Positions 24,019 through 34,179 of a DNA stretch of 64,000 nt are shown piece after piece (positions within the stretch are counted from its first letter, which is position 1; each line of letters opens with the position of its first letter). Made by a program: the position numbers and the translations under genes. Source of the DNA: Streptomyces sp. S.PB5 (GTDB lineage: Bacteria; Actinomycetota; Actinomycetes; Streptomycetales; Streptomycetaceae); NCBI RefSeq assembly GCF_030403745.1, contig NZ_JAQMWP010000008.1:124001-188000 (forward strand), read 5' to 3'. The notes under the pieces were generated by a model that did no database searches, had not been told where the DNA came from, and worked only from the letters and a program-made list of their open reading frames with translations.

Positions 24019-24062
24019 GACGGCGGCCCGTCCTTACTCGGGGGAGAGGACGGGCCGTCGTC
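24019..24062. terminator. Terminator of the folD-DUF3017 operon
   Basis: A 16-bp stem with a single G-U pair (24019-24034 with 24047-24062) and a 12-nt loop lies 15 bp after the DUF3017 stop. Confidence 0.75.
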
Positions 24063-24076
24063 GACACCTGATCCGC

Positions 24077-24544
24077 TCAGCCGTCGATCGTGAAGTGCAG
24101 GGTGTCCTTCAGGAACGGGAGCACCAGCCACGGGTTCGGCTGGGCCATCAGCGCCAGCAGGACGATCGCGGAGCCCAGCACGCCGTAGGTGACGATGTCG
24201 GTGAAGCGGGAGCGGACCGCGAGCATGCCGACGTCCCGTACCAGCCAGCGCAGTACGCCGCCGGCCAGCAGGGCCGCGCCGATCAGCAGGCAGCCGATGC
24301 GGAAGTTGTCGAGCGCGGTCACCAGCAGACCGATCGCGACCGCGGCCAGCACGGCGAGGATCGGCCACTGCCGGGCGGGCGCCGGGGCGTCGCCGGAAGC
24401 GGCCCGGCCGCCGCCCTCGGGGCGTGCGGTGTCCCGGGTGAACAGCGGGAAGCGGCGCGTCGTGCGGCGCGGCTTCCCCTCGGCGTCGGGCGCGCTGATC
24501 GGGTCCCGGACCTCGATGTCGTTCTCCTCGCGGTCAGCCGACAC
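24077..24544 (-). CDS. DUF3017 membrane protein
   Basis: 155 aa with a charged cytoplasmic N-terminus (about 58 residues) and three helices: WPILAVLAAVAIGLLVTAL, FRIGCLLIGAALLAGGVLRWLV and a final one including VTYGVLGSAIVLLALMAQP. It matches the small actinobacterial DUF3017 family, which usually sits next to folD. The GTG start at 24544 lies inside the last codons of folD, so translation is coupled. Function unknown. Confidence 0.87.
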   Translation of the reverse strand: MSADREENDIEVRDPISAPDAEGKPRRTTRRFPLFTRDTARPEGGGRAASGDAPAPARQWPILAVLAAVAIGLLVTALDNFRIGCLLIGAALLAGGVLRWLVRDVGMLAVRSRFTDIVTYGVLGSAIVLLALMAQPNPWLVLPFLKDTLHFTIDG

Positions 24545-25388
24545 TGCGCTCCGCCGCCTCGACCACGTTGACCAGCAGCTGCGCCCGGGTCATCGGGCCG
24601 ACACCACCGGGGTTCGGGGAGAGGAAACCGGCCACCTCGGCGACGCCGGGGTGGACATCGCCCACGATCTTGCCCTCGGCGCTGCGCGAGACACCGACGT
24701 CGAGAACGGCCGCGCCCGGCTTCACGTCCTCGGGGCGGATCAGATGGGCGGAACCGGCGGCCGCGACGATGATGTCCGCGCGCTTGAGGTGGGAGGACAG
24801 ATCGCGGGTGCCGGTGTGGCACTGGGTCACGGTGGCGTTCTCGCTGCGCCGGGTCAGCAGCAGCGGCATCGGACGGCCGATGGTGACACCGCGGCCGACG
24901 ACCACGACCTCGGCGCCCTTGATCTCCACGCCGTAGCGGCGCAGGAGGGTGAGGACGCCGTTGGGGGTGCAGGGCAGCGGGGCGGGCTCGCCCAGGACGA
25001 GCCGGCCCAGGTTCATCGGGTGGAGGCCGTCCGCGTCCTTGTCCGGGTCCATCAGCTCCAGGATGCGGTTCTCGTCGATGCCCTTGGGAAGCGGCAGCTG
25101 GACGATGTAGCCGGTGCAGGCGGGGTCCTCGTTCAACTCCCGCACCACCGCCTCGATCTCCTCCTGCGTCGCCGTCTCCGGCAGTTCGCGCTGGATGGAG
25201 GCGATGCCCACCTCGGCGCAGTCGCGGTGCTTGCCTGCGACGTACTTCTGGCTGCCGGGGTCGGTCCCGACGAGGATCGTGCCGAGGCCGGGCGTGACGC
25301 CCTTCTCCTTCAGCGCCGCCACGCGGGCGGTCAGATCGGACTTGATCGCGGCTGCGGTGGCCTTGCCATCGAGAATCTGGGCGGTCAT
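24534..25388 (-). CDS. folD: Methylenetetrahydrofolate dehydrogenase/cyclohydrolase
   Basis: 284 aa bifunctional enzyme interconverting 5,10-methylene-THF and 10-formyl-THF. Motifs: YVAGKHRDCAEVGI (catalytic Lys), YIVQLPLPKGID, DKDADGLHPMNLGRL, PCTPNGVLTLLRRYGVEIKGAEVVVVGRGVTIGRPMPLLL, and PNPGGVGPMTRAQLLVN. ATG 25388 starts with MTAQILDGKATAAAIK, the usual N-terminus. It supplies formyl groups for PurN and PurH, encoded 8 kb away. No ZTP riboswitch was found in its leader, unlike glyA. Confidence 0.96.
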   Translation of the reverse strand: MTAQILDGKATAAAIKSDLTARVAALKEKGVTPGLGTILVGTDPGSQKYVAGKHRDCAEVGIASIQRELPETATQEEIEAVVRELNEDPACTGYIVQLPLPKGIDENRILELMDPDKDADGLHPMNLGRLVLGEPAPLPCTPNGVLTLLRRYGVEIKGAEVVVVGRGVTIGRPMPLLLTRRSENATVTQCHTGTRDLSSHLKRADIIVAAAGSAHLIRPEDVKPGAAVLDVGVSRSAEGKIVGDVHPGVAEVAGFLSPNPGGVGPMTRAQLLVNVVEAAERSVG

Positions 25389-25663
25389 GGCCCCATCCTC
25401 GCGGATGACCGGGTCCCGGTTCCAATCCGGGTCCCCGGACGTCACCCGCCCTCCGCGACACCATGTGCACACCTCTTGATCAACGAGGTTGCACTTGCAC
25501 AACACATGCGGATTGCGGCTGGACAACGAACCGGCCACTGAAGAACGATTATGGCCACAGTGCCGCGGGCTGTACCGGGGGGACGAACCGCATCTGTAGA
25601 ACCTCCTCCATCGTGCCGCTCGTCGTCCCCGCACTTTCGGCATACGACGGAGGAAACCCCGCC

Positions 25664-26296
25664 ATGAGTTTCGGCGACCCGAACAACCCCTACGGCCCCC
25701 CGCCGCAGCAGCCGCCGGCCGCTCCCGGTTACGGCTACCCGCAGCAGCCCGCGCCGCCCGGCATCCCGCCGCAGCAGGCCTACCCCGGTTACCCGCAGCA
25801 GCCGGCCTACCCCGGCTATCCGGGCGGCAACATGATCCCGCAGTCGATGCCGGGCCTGCTGGTGACGGCCCGTGTGTTCCTGTTCATCATCTCGGCCGTG
25901 CAGATCATCGGCACCCTGGTCCTCCTCTACTTCGCCGCGTTCGCGAGTGACCTCTCGGACGCCGGGGACGACCTCGGGTTCAGCACGGCGAGCGACGGCG
26001 GTGACATCGCGGCCGGTGTCTTCGGCGTCTTCGCGCTGATCGGAGCGGCGCTGGCGACTCTGTCGATCACCCTCGGCGTCAAGTTCGGGCGGGGCGGCCA
26101 GGGCGTCCGGATCACCACGGTGATCTACGGCGCGCTGGGTGCCATCGTCGGGCTCCTCGGCCTGTTCGTCGGACTCGACTCGGGTCTGGCCTCGTCGGTC
26201 ATCGGCCCGCTGCTGTGGATCGTCTTCGGCGGCGTCATCGCGGCCGCCCCCGTCGTCCCCAGCGGCACGGCCTGGTTCGCGCGCCCGCGCTACTGA
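25664..26296 (+). CDS. Tetraspan-like membrane protein with Pro/Gln/Tyr-rich tail
   Basis: 210 aa. The first 60 residues are a disordered GYPQQP/PGYPQQPAYPGYPGG repeat region on the cytoplasmic side. Four hydrophobic helices follow: LVTARVFLFIISAVQIIGTLVLLYFAA, IAAGVFGVFALIGAALATLSITLGV, TTVIYGALGAIVGLLGLFVGL and SSVIGPLLWIVFGGVIAAAPVV. This is a common actinomycete membrane-protein layout without assigned function. RBS GGAGG stands 7 nt before ATG 25664. The hairpin at 26383-26421 follows. Confidence 0.82.
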   Translation: MSFGDPNNPYGPPPQQPPAAPGYGYPQQPAPPGIPPQQAYPGYPQQPAYPGYPGGNMIPQSMPGLLVTARVFLFIISAVQIIGTLVLLYFAAFASDLSDAGDDLGFSTASDGGDIAAGVFGVFALIGAALATLSITLGVKFGRGGQGVRITTVIYGALGAIVGLLGLFVGLDSGLASSVIGPLLWIVFGGVIAAAPVVPSGTAWFARPRY

Positions 26297-26382
26297 ACCG
26301 CCCGCGCCGGCCGGACCGTTCACGAACGTCCGTTCACGAACATCCCGTTCGCGACTGAACAGTTCGCGCCAATCCTGTGCCA

Positions 26383-26421
26383 AGGGCCGTGTCTCACCCG
26401 TAAGAGGGGAGACACGGCCCT
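26383..26421. terminator. Rho-independent-type hairpin terminator
   Basis: A perfect 13-bp stem (26383-26395 with 26409-26421) follows the tetraspan protein gene and precedes the FHA-kinase operon. Confidence 0.8.
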
Positions 26422-26474
26422 GGTGCGTCGCCCTAGTCTGATCGGGCAGCCTTTCAGGCACGGGGAGACGCACC

Positions 26475-27221
26475 TTGTACAGCATCATCGTGGTACCTCC
26501 GCCGACCACGGAGGACGAGCGAAACCGCACCCAGATCAGGCTCGCCCCCGGGGAGCGCCTCACGTTCGGGCGGTCCGCCGGAAAGAACGACCTTCGGATC
26601 GCCCATGACGGGGTGTCCCGCAGAGCCGGTGAGATCACCGCGCAGGGCGCCTTCTGGACACTCAGCAACCTCAGCCGGGAGCAGACGTACGTCGTCGAGA
26701 ACCCGGAGGGTGCCGGCGAGCACATCAAGGTGGGCCCGGGGCGGCTCGACGCCCCCGTGCCCTTCGAGTTCTCGCGGATCGTGCTGCCCGCGGCCGGTGA
26801 TCTGTTGCCGGTGGAGGTGTGGGCGCCGCGCCACGACTACCTGGACGGCGACAGCGCCCGGGACGGTGACACCACCGCGGCCGCCTTCTCCCTGGACTCC
26901 TCCAAGCGCTACTTCGCGGTGCTCGCCGCCCTGTGCGAACCCCGGCTGCGCGGCGAGCCGCACGCCCCGCTGCCCACCGTCGAGCAGGTCGTGGACCGGC
27001 TGCGCCCCAACTGGCCCGCCGCGTCCCGTACTTCGGTGCAGTGGAACATCGACTACCTCGCCGTGAAGCTCCGCCTCAAGCCCGGCCCCGACGAGGCCGA
27101 CACGGGCCCGCGCCTCAACGGGAAGAAGGAGTCGCTGGTCTCCCTCGCGCTCCGCTTCGACCTCGTACGGGAGGACGACCTGGTCGTCCTGACCGAACCG
27201 TCCGGCCGGGCGGCACAATGA
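26475..27221 (+). CDS. FHA domain protein paired with a receptor kinase
   Basis: 248 aa. The N-terminal FHA-type fold has RLTFGRSAGKNDLRIAHDGVSRRAGEI..LSNLSREQTYVVENPEG (phosphothreonine-binding GRS and SR motifs; the usual His after SR is replaced). The C-terminal ~110 residues (SKRYFAVLAALCEPRLRGEPHAPLPTVEQVVDRLRPNWPAASRTSVQWNIDYLAVKLRL) look like a winged-helix module. It may read the phosphorylated state of the kinase encoded next. The TTG start at 26475 follows GGGGAG; its stop overlaps the kinase ATG (ATGA), so the two are made together. Confidence 0.85.
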   Translation: MYSIIVVPPPTTEDERNRTQIRLAPGERLTFGRSAGKNDLRIAHDGVSRRAGEITAQGAFWTLSNLSREQTYVVENPEGAGEHIKVGPGRLDAPVPFEFSRIVLPAAGDLLPVEVWAPRHDYLDGDSARDGDTTAAAFSLDSSKRYFAVLAALCEPRLRGEPHAPLPTVEQVVDRLRPNWPAASRTSVQWNIDYLAVKLRLKPGPDEADTGPRLNGKKESLVSLALRFDLVREDDLVVLTEPSGRAAQ

Positions 27222-28771
27222 CCGAGCCCTACGCCGTACCCGTCCCCAAGGGCTACCGGGTGGGCGGCTGGGAGGTGCGCGAGCCGATCGCCACGGGCGC
27301 CTTCGGGAGCGTGTACGCGGGGCGCCGCACCGGCGAGGGCGAACCGCGCACAGCCGCGCTGAAGTTCCTGCCGACCGGCACGGGAACGCCCCGCCAGCTG
27401 GCCCATCTGCGGGAACTCGTCGAGCGCGAGGTCGAGTTGCACCGGCGGCTGAAGCAGCCACGGCTCATCCGGATGTACGAGACGCTCGTCGTCGACGACC
27501 CCGGGCGACCGGAGCTGGACGGCGCCACCGTCCTCGTACTGGAACGGGCCGAAGGGGCTCTGAACGCCGTGCGGCCGCCGGAGCCCGGGCCGCTGCTCGC
27601 GCAGATCTGTGAGGGGCTCGCGCAGCTGCACCGCGCGGGCTGGGTGCACGGGGATCTCAAACCGGCCAATGTGCTGCTGATGGCGGACGGTTCGGCGCGG
27701 TTGGCCGACTTCAACATGGCGGCGGAGCTGGAGGGCACGCACGCGTACACGCCCGCCTTCTCGACGCCCGACTACACGCCGCCTGAGCTCCTGTGGGCGG
27801 AGATCGGGGAGCGGGGCCGCCGGATCCGTCCGTCGGCGGACGTGTGGGCGTTCGGGGTGCTGGCGCATCTGCTGCTCACCGGGGCCTTCCCGTTGCCGGG
27901 CGGTACGCCGTCGGCACGCCGGGACGCGGCCGCCGCGTACGCACGGGGCACGGACGAGCTGCGGCTGTCGGCCGAACTGCCGGAGGCCTGGCGGGAGATC
28001 GTGCGGGAGTGTCTGGCGCGGACGCACGAGGAGCGGATCGGCACGGAGGCGTTGCTGCGTCGGGTGGAGGGGGCGGCGGGGACGGGACGGTCCCCGCGGC
28101 TGCCCCGCCGCCTTCTCCCCCGGCGCCGTTCCCGTCGTACGACGGTGGTGGCGGCCGTGACCTCGGTCGTCGCCGTCGCCGCGCTCGGGTACGGGGTCAA
28201 CACCTGGGCGGGTTCGGGGGGTTCGGGGGCCTCAGGGGGTTCGGCCGGCTCCTCCGGTGCCGGCGGCGAGAGCACCTCGGCGACCTATGGCGCCGCGGAG
28301 CTCCGTACCGGCAAAGGTGTTCCCGTGGTCTACCGACGTCTCATCGTCGACTCCGCCCATGACTGCCGGCAGGCGGAGGTCACACCGGCGTTGCTCGCGG
28401 CGATGCTCAAGGCGGAGAGCGACTTCGACCCGGATCTGTCGGACCCGGCCAAGAACGAGTACGGGATCGCCCGTTGGACCCCGAGCGTGCTGCGCTGGTG
28501 GATCCGGGCGGACGGGGTACCGGCGGAGGAGACCCCCGTACCGCCGATCACCCCCTCGCAGTCGATCCCGGCGATGAGCCGCTACCTCTGCTCCATCGAA
28601 CCGCGGTTGAAGTCCTCGCTGCCGGGTGACCGCCGGGTGCTGCTGGCGGCCTCGTACCGGACCTCGTACAAGAAGGTGAACGACGCGGGCGGCGTTCCCC
28701 CGAACCAGCGCGCCTACGCCGCCCGCGTCGCTCACTGGCTCAAGGAGTACACGCCGCCCGGGAAGAAGTGA
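27218..28771 (+). CDS. Receptor Ser/Thr kinase with an outer lytic-transglycosylase-like domain
   Basis: 517 aa. The kinase domain (about 15-285) has the Gly loop IATGAFGSVYAG, Lys49, catalytic loop HGDLKPANVLL (144-154; Arg of HRD replaced by Gly) and DFN (164-166) in place of DFG, with PPELL after it. A basic juxtamembrane run and one membrane helix (about 308-331) lead to a Gly/Ser linker. The outer domain (about 375-510: TPALLAAMLKAESDFDPDLSDPAKNEYGIARW) resembles soluble lytic transglycosylases, with Glu400 at the catalytic position. It may sense or cleave peptidoglycan. The non-RD loop and DFN suggest altered regulation or low activity. Coupled to the FHA gene. Confidence 0.86.
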   Translation: MTEPYAVPVPKGYRVGGWEVREPIATGAFGSVYAGRRTGEGEPRTAALKFLPTGTGTPRQLAHLRELVEREVELHRRLKQPRLIRMYETLVVDDPGRPELDGATVLVLERAEGALNAVRPPEPGPLLAQICEGLAQLHRAGWVHGDLKPANVLLMADGSARLADFNMAAELEGTHAYTPAFSTPDYTPPELLWAEIGERGRRIRPSADVWAFGVLAHLLLTGAFPLPGGTPSARRDAAAAYARGTDELRLSAELPEAWREIVRECLARTHEERIGTEALLRRVEGAAGTGRSPRLPRRLLPRRRSRRTTVVAAVTSVVAVAALGYGVNTWAGSGGSGASGGSAGSSGAGGESTSATYGAAELRTGKGVPVVYRRLIVDSAHDCRQAEVTPALLAAMLKAESDFDPDLSDPAKNEYGIARWTPSVLRWWIRADGVPAEETPVPPITPSQSIPAMSRYLCSIEPRLKSSLPGDRRVLLAASYRTSYKKVNDAGGVPPNQRAYAARVAHWLKEYTPPGKK

Positions 28772-28861
28772 CCCTGAGAGTTCTGAGGTATCTGGCGGAC
28801 CGGCCCCCTGGAACGGTGAACCCCGGAACCACCGACCACGTTCATTCATGGGGGAACCACA

Positions 28862-29356
28862 ATGAACATCGCCAAGCCCGCCGCACTGCTCGTCGCGGCG
28901 ACCGCCCTGCTCGCCGGCTCCACGGTCGCGGCCACCGCCGCGGCCGGACCGACCGGCGGCTACCACCCCGACGGCACCCGGGTGACCAGCCTCCAGCGGA
29001 CCGCCGCCGAGGTGCTCGGCAAGGACCAGAGGGCGCCGCTGTCGGTCTCCGCCGACAAGGTCACCTACGACGGCCTCGCCGTCACCAAGGCCCCGAAGGG
29101 CGACTTCAGCGCCCAGGACCTGGCCTGCGACTACGGGCACCTCTGCATGATCGTCAAGGGCACCAAGTTCGACTTCTACAAGTGCCAGAAGTGGAACCTC
29201 ACCAACTGGACCGGCGACGGCCCGTTCACCAACAACCAGACGACCGGCACCGTCGCGAAGTTCTACAACCAGGACGGCAGCGTCCGCTGGACCTCGACGG
29301 CGTACCAGGCCGGCACGGCGACGTGGGACCCGATCTACTCGCTGCGACCCTGCTGA
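28862..29356 (+). CDS. Small secreted Cys-containing protein (peptidase inhibitor I36-like)
   Basis: 164 aa with a signal peptide cleaved near ATAAA (residue about 28). The mature domain ends with CDYGHLCMIVKGTKFDFYKCQKWNLTNWTGDGPFTNNQTTGTVAKFYNQDGSVRWTSTAYQAGTATWDPIYSLRPC. The four Cys and the YxxGxLC..FY pattern resemble Streptomyces SMI-type/I36 metalloprotease inhibitors and other beta-gamma-crystallin-like secreted proteins. It sits between two kinase genes whose outer domains face the wall. Function uncertain. Confidence 0.75.
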   Translation: MNIAKPAALLVAATALLAGSTVAATAAAGPTGGYHPDGTRVTSLQRTAAEVLGKDQRAPLSVSADKVTYDGLAVTKAPKGDFSAQDLACDYGHLCMIVKGTKFDFYKCQKWNLTNWTGDGPFTNNQTTGTVAKFYNQDGSVRWTSTAYQAGTATWDPIYSLRPC

Positions 29357-29410
29357 CCACAGGTCGCCAAGGTCCGTAACAGCAGCTGCAGCTGACCCGG
29401 CAGCACGTCT

Positions 29411-29439
29411 CGGCCCGCCGGTTCCCGACCGGCGGGCCG
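29411..29439. terminator. Hairpin terminator after the secreted protein gene
   Basis: A perfect 12-bp stem (29411-29422 with 29428-29439), TCCCG loop, followed by AAAATCT. Confidence 0.82.
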
Positions 29440-29559
29440 AAAATCTGACCCTCGTACAACTGACCGATACCCCCCGACTCGGCCGCCTCGGCACGCTAGC
29501 CTCAGCTCAACTGGCTTGACGCCGGAGCATGTTGGGGCAGGACAGCACTCGGGGGACCC

Positions 29560-31740
29560 ATGACCGACCAGCGGCACCCCACGCCGCCGTACCACGCCGT
29601 GCTGATACAGGCGGGCGCCGATCCGCTGCAGCCCGTCGACCCCGAGCGCATCGGACCGTACGTCCCGCTCGGACGGCTCGGCAGCGGCGGGATGGGCCGG
29701 GTCTATCTGGCCCGCCCCGCCGACAGCACCCCGGGGCTGGCCGCGGTGAAGGTGATCCGGCCCGAGTACGCCGAGGACCCGGAGTTCCGGCGCCGGTTCG
29801 AGCGGGAGGCCGCAGTACACGGCCGGGTCCGCACCCCGCACGCCCCGCAGCTGCTCGGCACCGGCTTCCAGGACACCCTGCTGTGGATGGCCACCCAGCA
29901 CGTGCCCGGCCTCAACCTCGCCGACGCGGTGCGCCAGGACGGCAGACTGGACCCGGCCGGCGTGTGGCGGCTGGTGGCGGAACTCGGTGAAGCTCTCGCT
30001 GCCCTGTCCGAGGCGGGTGTCGTGCACCGCGACCTGAAGCCGTCCAACGTGCTGCTGTCCGTGCCGGGCGTCCATGTCATCGACTTCGGCATCTCCCGGG
30101 CCGTCGACAGCAGCGCGATCACCGGCACCGGCAGCCGGGTCGGCACCCCCGCCTTCATGTCCCCCGAGTACCTCCGCGAGGGCCGCTGCGACGGCGCCTC
30201 CGACGTCTTCTCCCTCGCCGGAACCCTGATCTACGCCGCGACGGGTCACGCCCCCTTCGGCGACGGCACCGGCGTCGACGTCATGCACCGGGTCGCCTTC
30301 GAGGAACCGAGAGCGGAGGTGATGACCGAACTCGCCTCCCTGGACGGCCCCTTGGCCGCCCTCCTCACCGCCTGCCTCACCAAGGACCCGGCCGGCCGCC
30401 CCACCCCGCAGCAACTGATCGACGCGGCCACCACCGCACACGAGGGCACCGCCCCTTCCTGGCATGAGGCACTCACCTTCCGCCTCCTGTCCCGCCAGGA
30501 CGCCTGTGCCCAGCTGGAACGGACGCCGGTGCAGGGGACGGTGCAACTGCGTGCACCGGGGACCGAGGGCTCGGGGACGGGAGGGGCGGCCCCGGGCGCG
30601 GAGGTCAGCGGGGGTGCGGGGACGGCGGGAGGGGGTGTGGGGCCGGCGGAGGGCGTGGGCACGCCGGGCGGCACGGGCACGGCAGGCGGCGCGAACCCAG
30701 CAGAAGGCGCGGGCACGACAGGCGGCACAAGCCCCACAACGGGCCAGGCCACGGCAGAGGGCGCGGACACGCCAGGCGGTGCGGGCACGGCAGAGGGCGC
30801 GGGCACGACAGCGGGCGCGGGCACGACAGCGGGCCCGGCCACGGCAGCGTCTGCCCGGACCGGTGACGCGGCACACTCGACGCACGGATCCCCTCTCCCG
30901 CCCGAGGCACCAGGCGCTCCCACCCCGCCCGGCCAGTACGGCAACTGGGCCACGCCTCCCGGCCAGTACGGCGCCTCCCCCACACCGCCGCCCGGTCAAT
31001 ACGGCGCCGCCCTCCCCACGCCGCCCGGCCAATACGGCGCGGCCTTCCCCACGCCCGCCGGCCAATACACCCCCGCCGCTCCCCGCAACCAGCGGAAGCC
31101 CTACCTCGCCCTCGCCGCCGGTCTCGCCGTGGTCGTCGTGGCGGCCGGTGCGTTCTTACTCACCCGCTCGTCCCAGGACGAAGCGGCCTCCCCCTCCGTC
31201 TCCGCCGGCGCCACCTCCGATCCCGGCTCCGGCGTCCACCGCGCCTCCGCCCTGCCCGGTTCCTCCGCCTCCCCGTCCGCGAGCAGGTCGGCGGGGAAGT
31301 CCGGGGACGAGCCGAAGCCGACGGAGAGGGCCACGGAGGACGGCGAGGCCGGTTCCGCCGGGGGCGCGGGCGGTCGTACGCCTGACGCCACGGCCAGTCA
31401 AGGGGGCGGCAACGGCGGTGGTGCCGACGACGACGATGTCGTCGCCCCGACCGCGACGGTCACCGAGACCGCGACCGCTCCCGGCGACCCGGCGTGGATC
31501 TCCGAGTGCACCTACTACTCCGGCACCGAACTCACCGTCTACGGCGACACCGGCCAACGCGTCGTCCAGGTGCAGTGCATGCTCACCAAACGCGGCTACA
31601 ACATCGGCAACGCGGGCGTGGACGGCGAGTTCGGGAAGAAGACCCGAAACGCCGTGAAGCAGTTCCAGAGCGCGAAGGGGCTGGAGGTCGACGGCGAGGT
31701 GGGGCCGAAGACGTGGGGAGCGCTGCGAAGCTCCAGCTAG
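29560..31740 (+). CDS. Receptor Ser/Thr kinase with an outer peptidoglycan-binding domain
   Basis: 726 aa PknB-type kinase. Gly loop LGSGGMGRVYLA, Lys64, HRDLKPSNVLL (156-166), DFG (175-177) and GTPAFMSPEYL are all intact. Residues about 350-505 are a disordered linker: a Gly/Thr/Ala repeat block and then five PPGQYG-type repeats. One helix (about 510-530) crosses the membrane, followed by a Ser/Pro-rich wall-spanning linker. The last ~80 residues (VYGDTGQRVVQVQCMLTKRGYNIGNAGVDGEFGKKTRNAVKQFQSAKGLEVDGEVGPKTWGAL) are a PG_binding_1 domain. It probably senses peptidoglycan directly. ATG 29560 follows a GGGGGA motif. Confidence 0.92.
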   Translation: MTDQRHPTPPYHAVLIQAGADPLQPVDPERIGPYVPLGRLGSGGMGRVYLARPADSTPGLAAVKVIRPEYAEDPEFRRRFEREAAVHGRVRTPHAPQLLGTGFQDTLLWMATQHVPGLNLADAVRQDGRLDPAGVWRLVAELGEALAALSEAGVVHRDLKPSNVLLSVPGVHVIDFGISRAVDSSAITGTGSRVGTPAFMSPEYLREGRCDGASDVFSLAGTLIYAATGHAPFGDGTGVDVMHRVAFEEPRAEVMTELASLDGPLAALLTACLTKDPAGRPTPQQLIDAATTAHEGTAPSWHEALTFRLLSRQDACAQLERTPVQGTVQLRAPGTEGSGTGGAAPGAEVSGGAGTAGGGVGPAEGVGTPGGTGTAGGANPAEGAGTTGGTSPTTGQATAEGADTPGGAGTAEGAGTTAGAGTTAGPATAASARTGDAAHSTHGSPLPPEAPGAPTPPGQYGNWATPPGQYGASPTPPPGQYGAALPTPPGQYGAAFPTPAGQYTPAAPRNQRKPYLALAAGLAVVVVAAGAFLLTRSSQDEAASPSVSAGATSDPGSGVHRASALPGSSASPSASRSAGKSGDEPKPTERATEDGEAGSAGGAGGRTPDATASQGGGNGGGADDDDVVAPTATVTETATAPGDPAWISECTYYSGTELTVYGDTGQRVVQVQCMLTKRGYNIGNAGVDGEFGKKTRNAVKQFQSAKGLEVDGEVGPKTWGALRSSS

Positions 31741-31759
31741 CCGCCGGCCGTGACCCCGG

Positions 31760-32506
31760 CTAGCCGCCGACTATGTGCCGCAGATACGCCCGCGGGTCGT
31801 TCATATAGCGCCGCCAGTGGTCGACCAGCTCCAGCTCCTGCCATTCCACGGACCGCATCCCGTGCTCCCCGACCTCGATGATCTCGGCGCCCGGCAGAGC
31901 GGTCAGCAGCGGTGAGTGCGTGGCGCAGATGATCTGCGCGCCCGTGCGGGAGAGGTCGTCGAGCACGCCCACGAGTTCGAGGCAGGAGGCGAAGGAGAGG
32001 GCGGACTCCGGCTCGTCGAGGACGTACAGGCCGGGGCCGTGGAAGCGCTCGCGGAACGCCATGAGGAAACCCTCACCGTGGCTCATCTCGTCGGGTGTAC
32101 CGGTGAGACGGCCCGTGCGCTGCTCGCGGCCGAGGGCGTCGAGCGCGGTCTCGGCGCGCAGGAAGAAGCCCCGGCGGCGGGTGTGCGGCCCCCGCAGCAT
32201 CCGGCGCCCCGCCACGGTCGCCTCGAACCGCATCCGCCCGCCCAGCTCGGACGGCCCTCGCGGCCCGGCGTACCGATAGCCCGCCGATCCGCCCCAGGAG
32301 TCCAGCCCGAACGCCTCCGCCAGGGCCTCGACGAGCGTCGACTTCCCCGACCCGTTCTCCCCGACCAGGAACGTGACCGGCGCGCTGAACCGCAACCCGT
32401 CGTCCAGCAACTGCCGCACGCACGGCACCGACCACGGCCACTCCGAGCCGCCGTCGGCCCCGAGCTCGTCCTCGGCGGCATGGGCGTACGCACGTTCCAC
32501 GATCAT
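31760..32506 (-). CDS. AAA/ABC-type ATPase, DNA-damage promoter
   Basis: 248 aa ATPase of the SMC/RecF-like AAA_21/AAA_23 type: Walker A VGENGSGKST, signature-like MSHGEGFLMAF, Walker B LYVLDEPESALSF and H-loop CATHSPLLTALPGAEIIEVGEHG. No membrane partner is present, so it is not a transporter. The TTGTCAGTGG element with a -10-like box ends 6 nt before ATG 32506, giving a leaderless message. A role in DNA repair or a damage response is inferred from this promoter and the fold. It is convergent with the kinase gene, with only 19 bp between stops. Confidence 0.87.
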   Translation of the reverse strand: MIVERAYAHAAEDELGADGGSEWPWSVPCVRQLLDDGLRFSAPVTFLVGENGSGKSTLVEALAEAFGLDSWGGSAGYRYAGPRGPSELGGRMRFEATVAGRRMLRGPHTRRRGFFLRAETALDALGREQRTGRLTGTPDEMSHGEGFLMAFRERFHGPGLYVLDEPESALSFASCLELVGVLDDLSRTGAQIICATHSPLLTALPGAEIIEVGEHGMRSVEWQELELVDHWRRYMNDPRAYLRHIVGG

Positions 32507-32512
32507 GCCGCC

Positions 32513-32535
32513 AGGCTCTCATCCGCCACTGACAA
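32513..32535 (-). promoter_or_regulatory. DNA-damage-type (PafBC/RecA-NDp) promoter of the AAA ATPase
   Basis: Minus strand: TTGTCAGTGGC (exact), 6 nt, then GAGCCT in the -10 position (TAnnnT expected; first base differs), then 6 nt to ATG 32506. Confidence 0.6.
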
Positions 32536-32610
32536 CGGCAGGGCGGCGACAGGGAATCCCCTGCCGCCGCCCTGGTTCCACGGCTCGGTGGAAGGGCTCA
32601 GTGCAATGGC

Positions 32611-34175
<1,565 letters not shown>

Positions 34176-34179
<4 letters not shown>

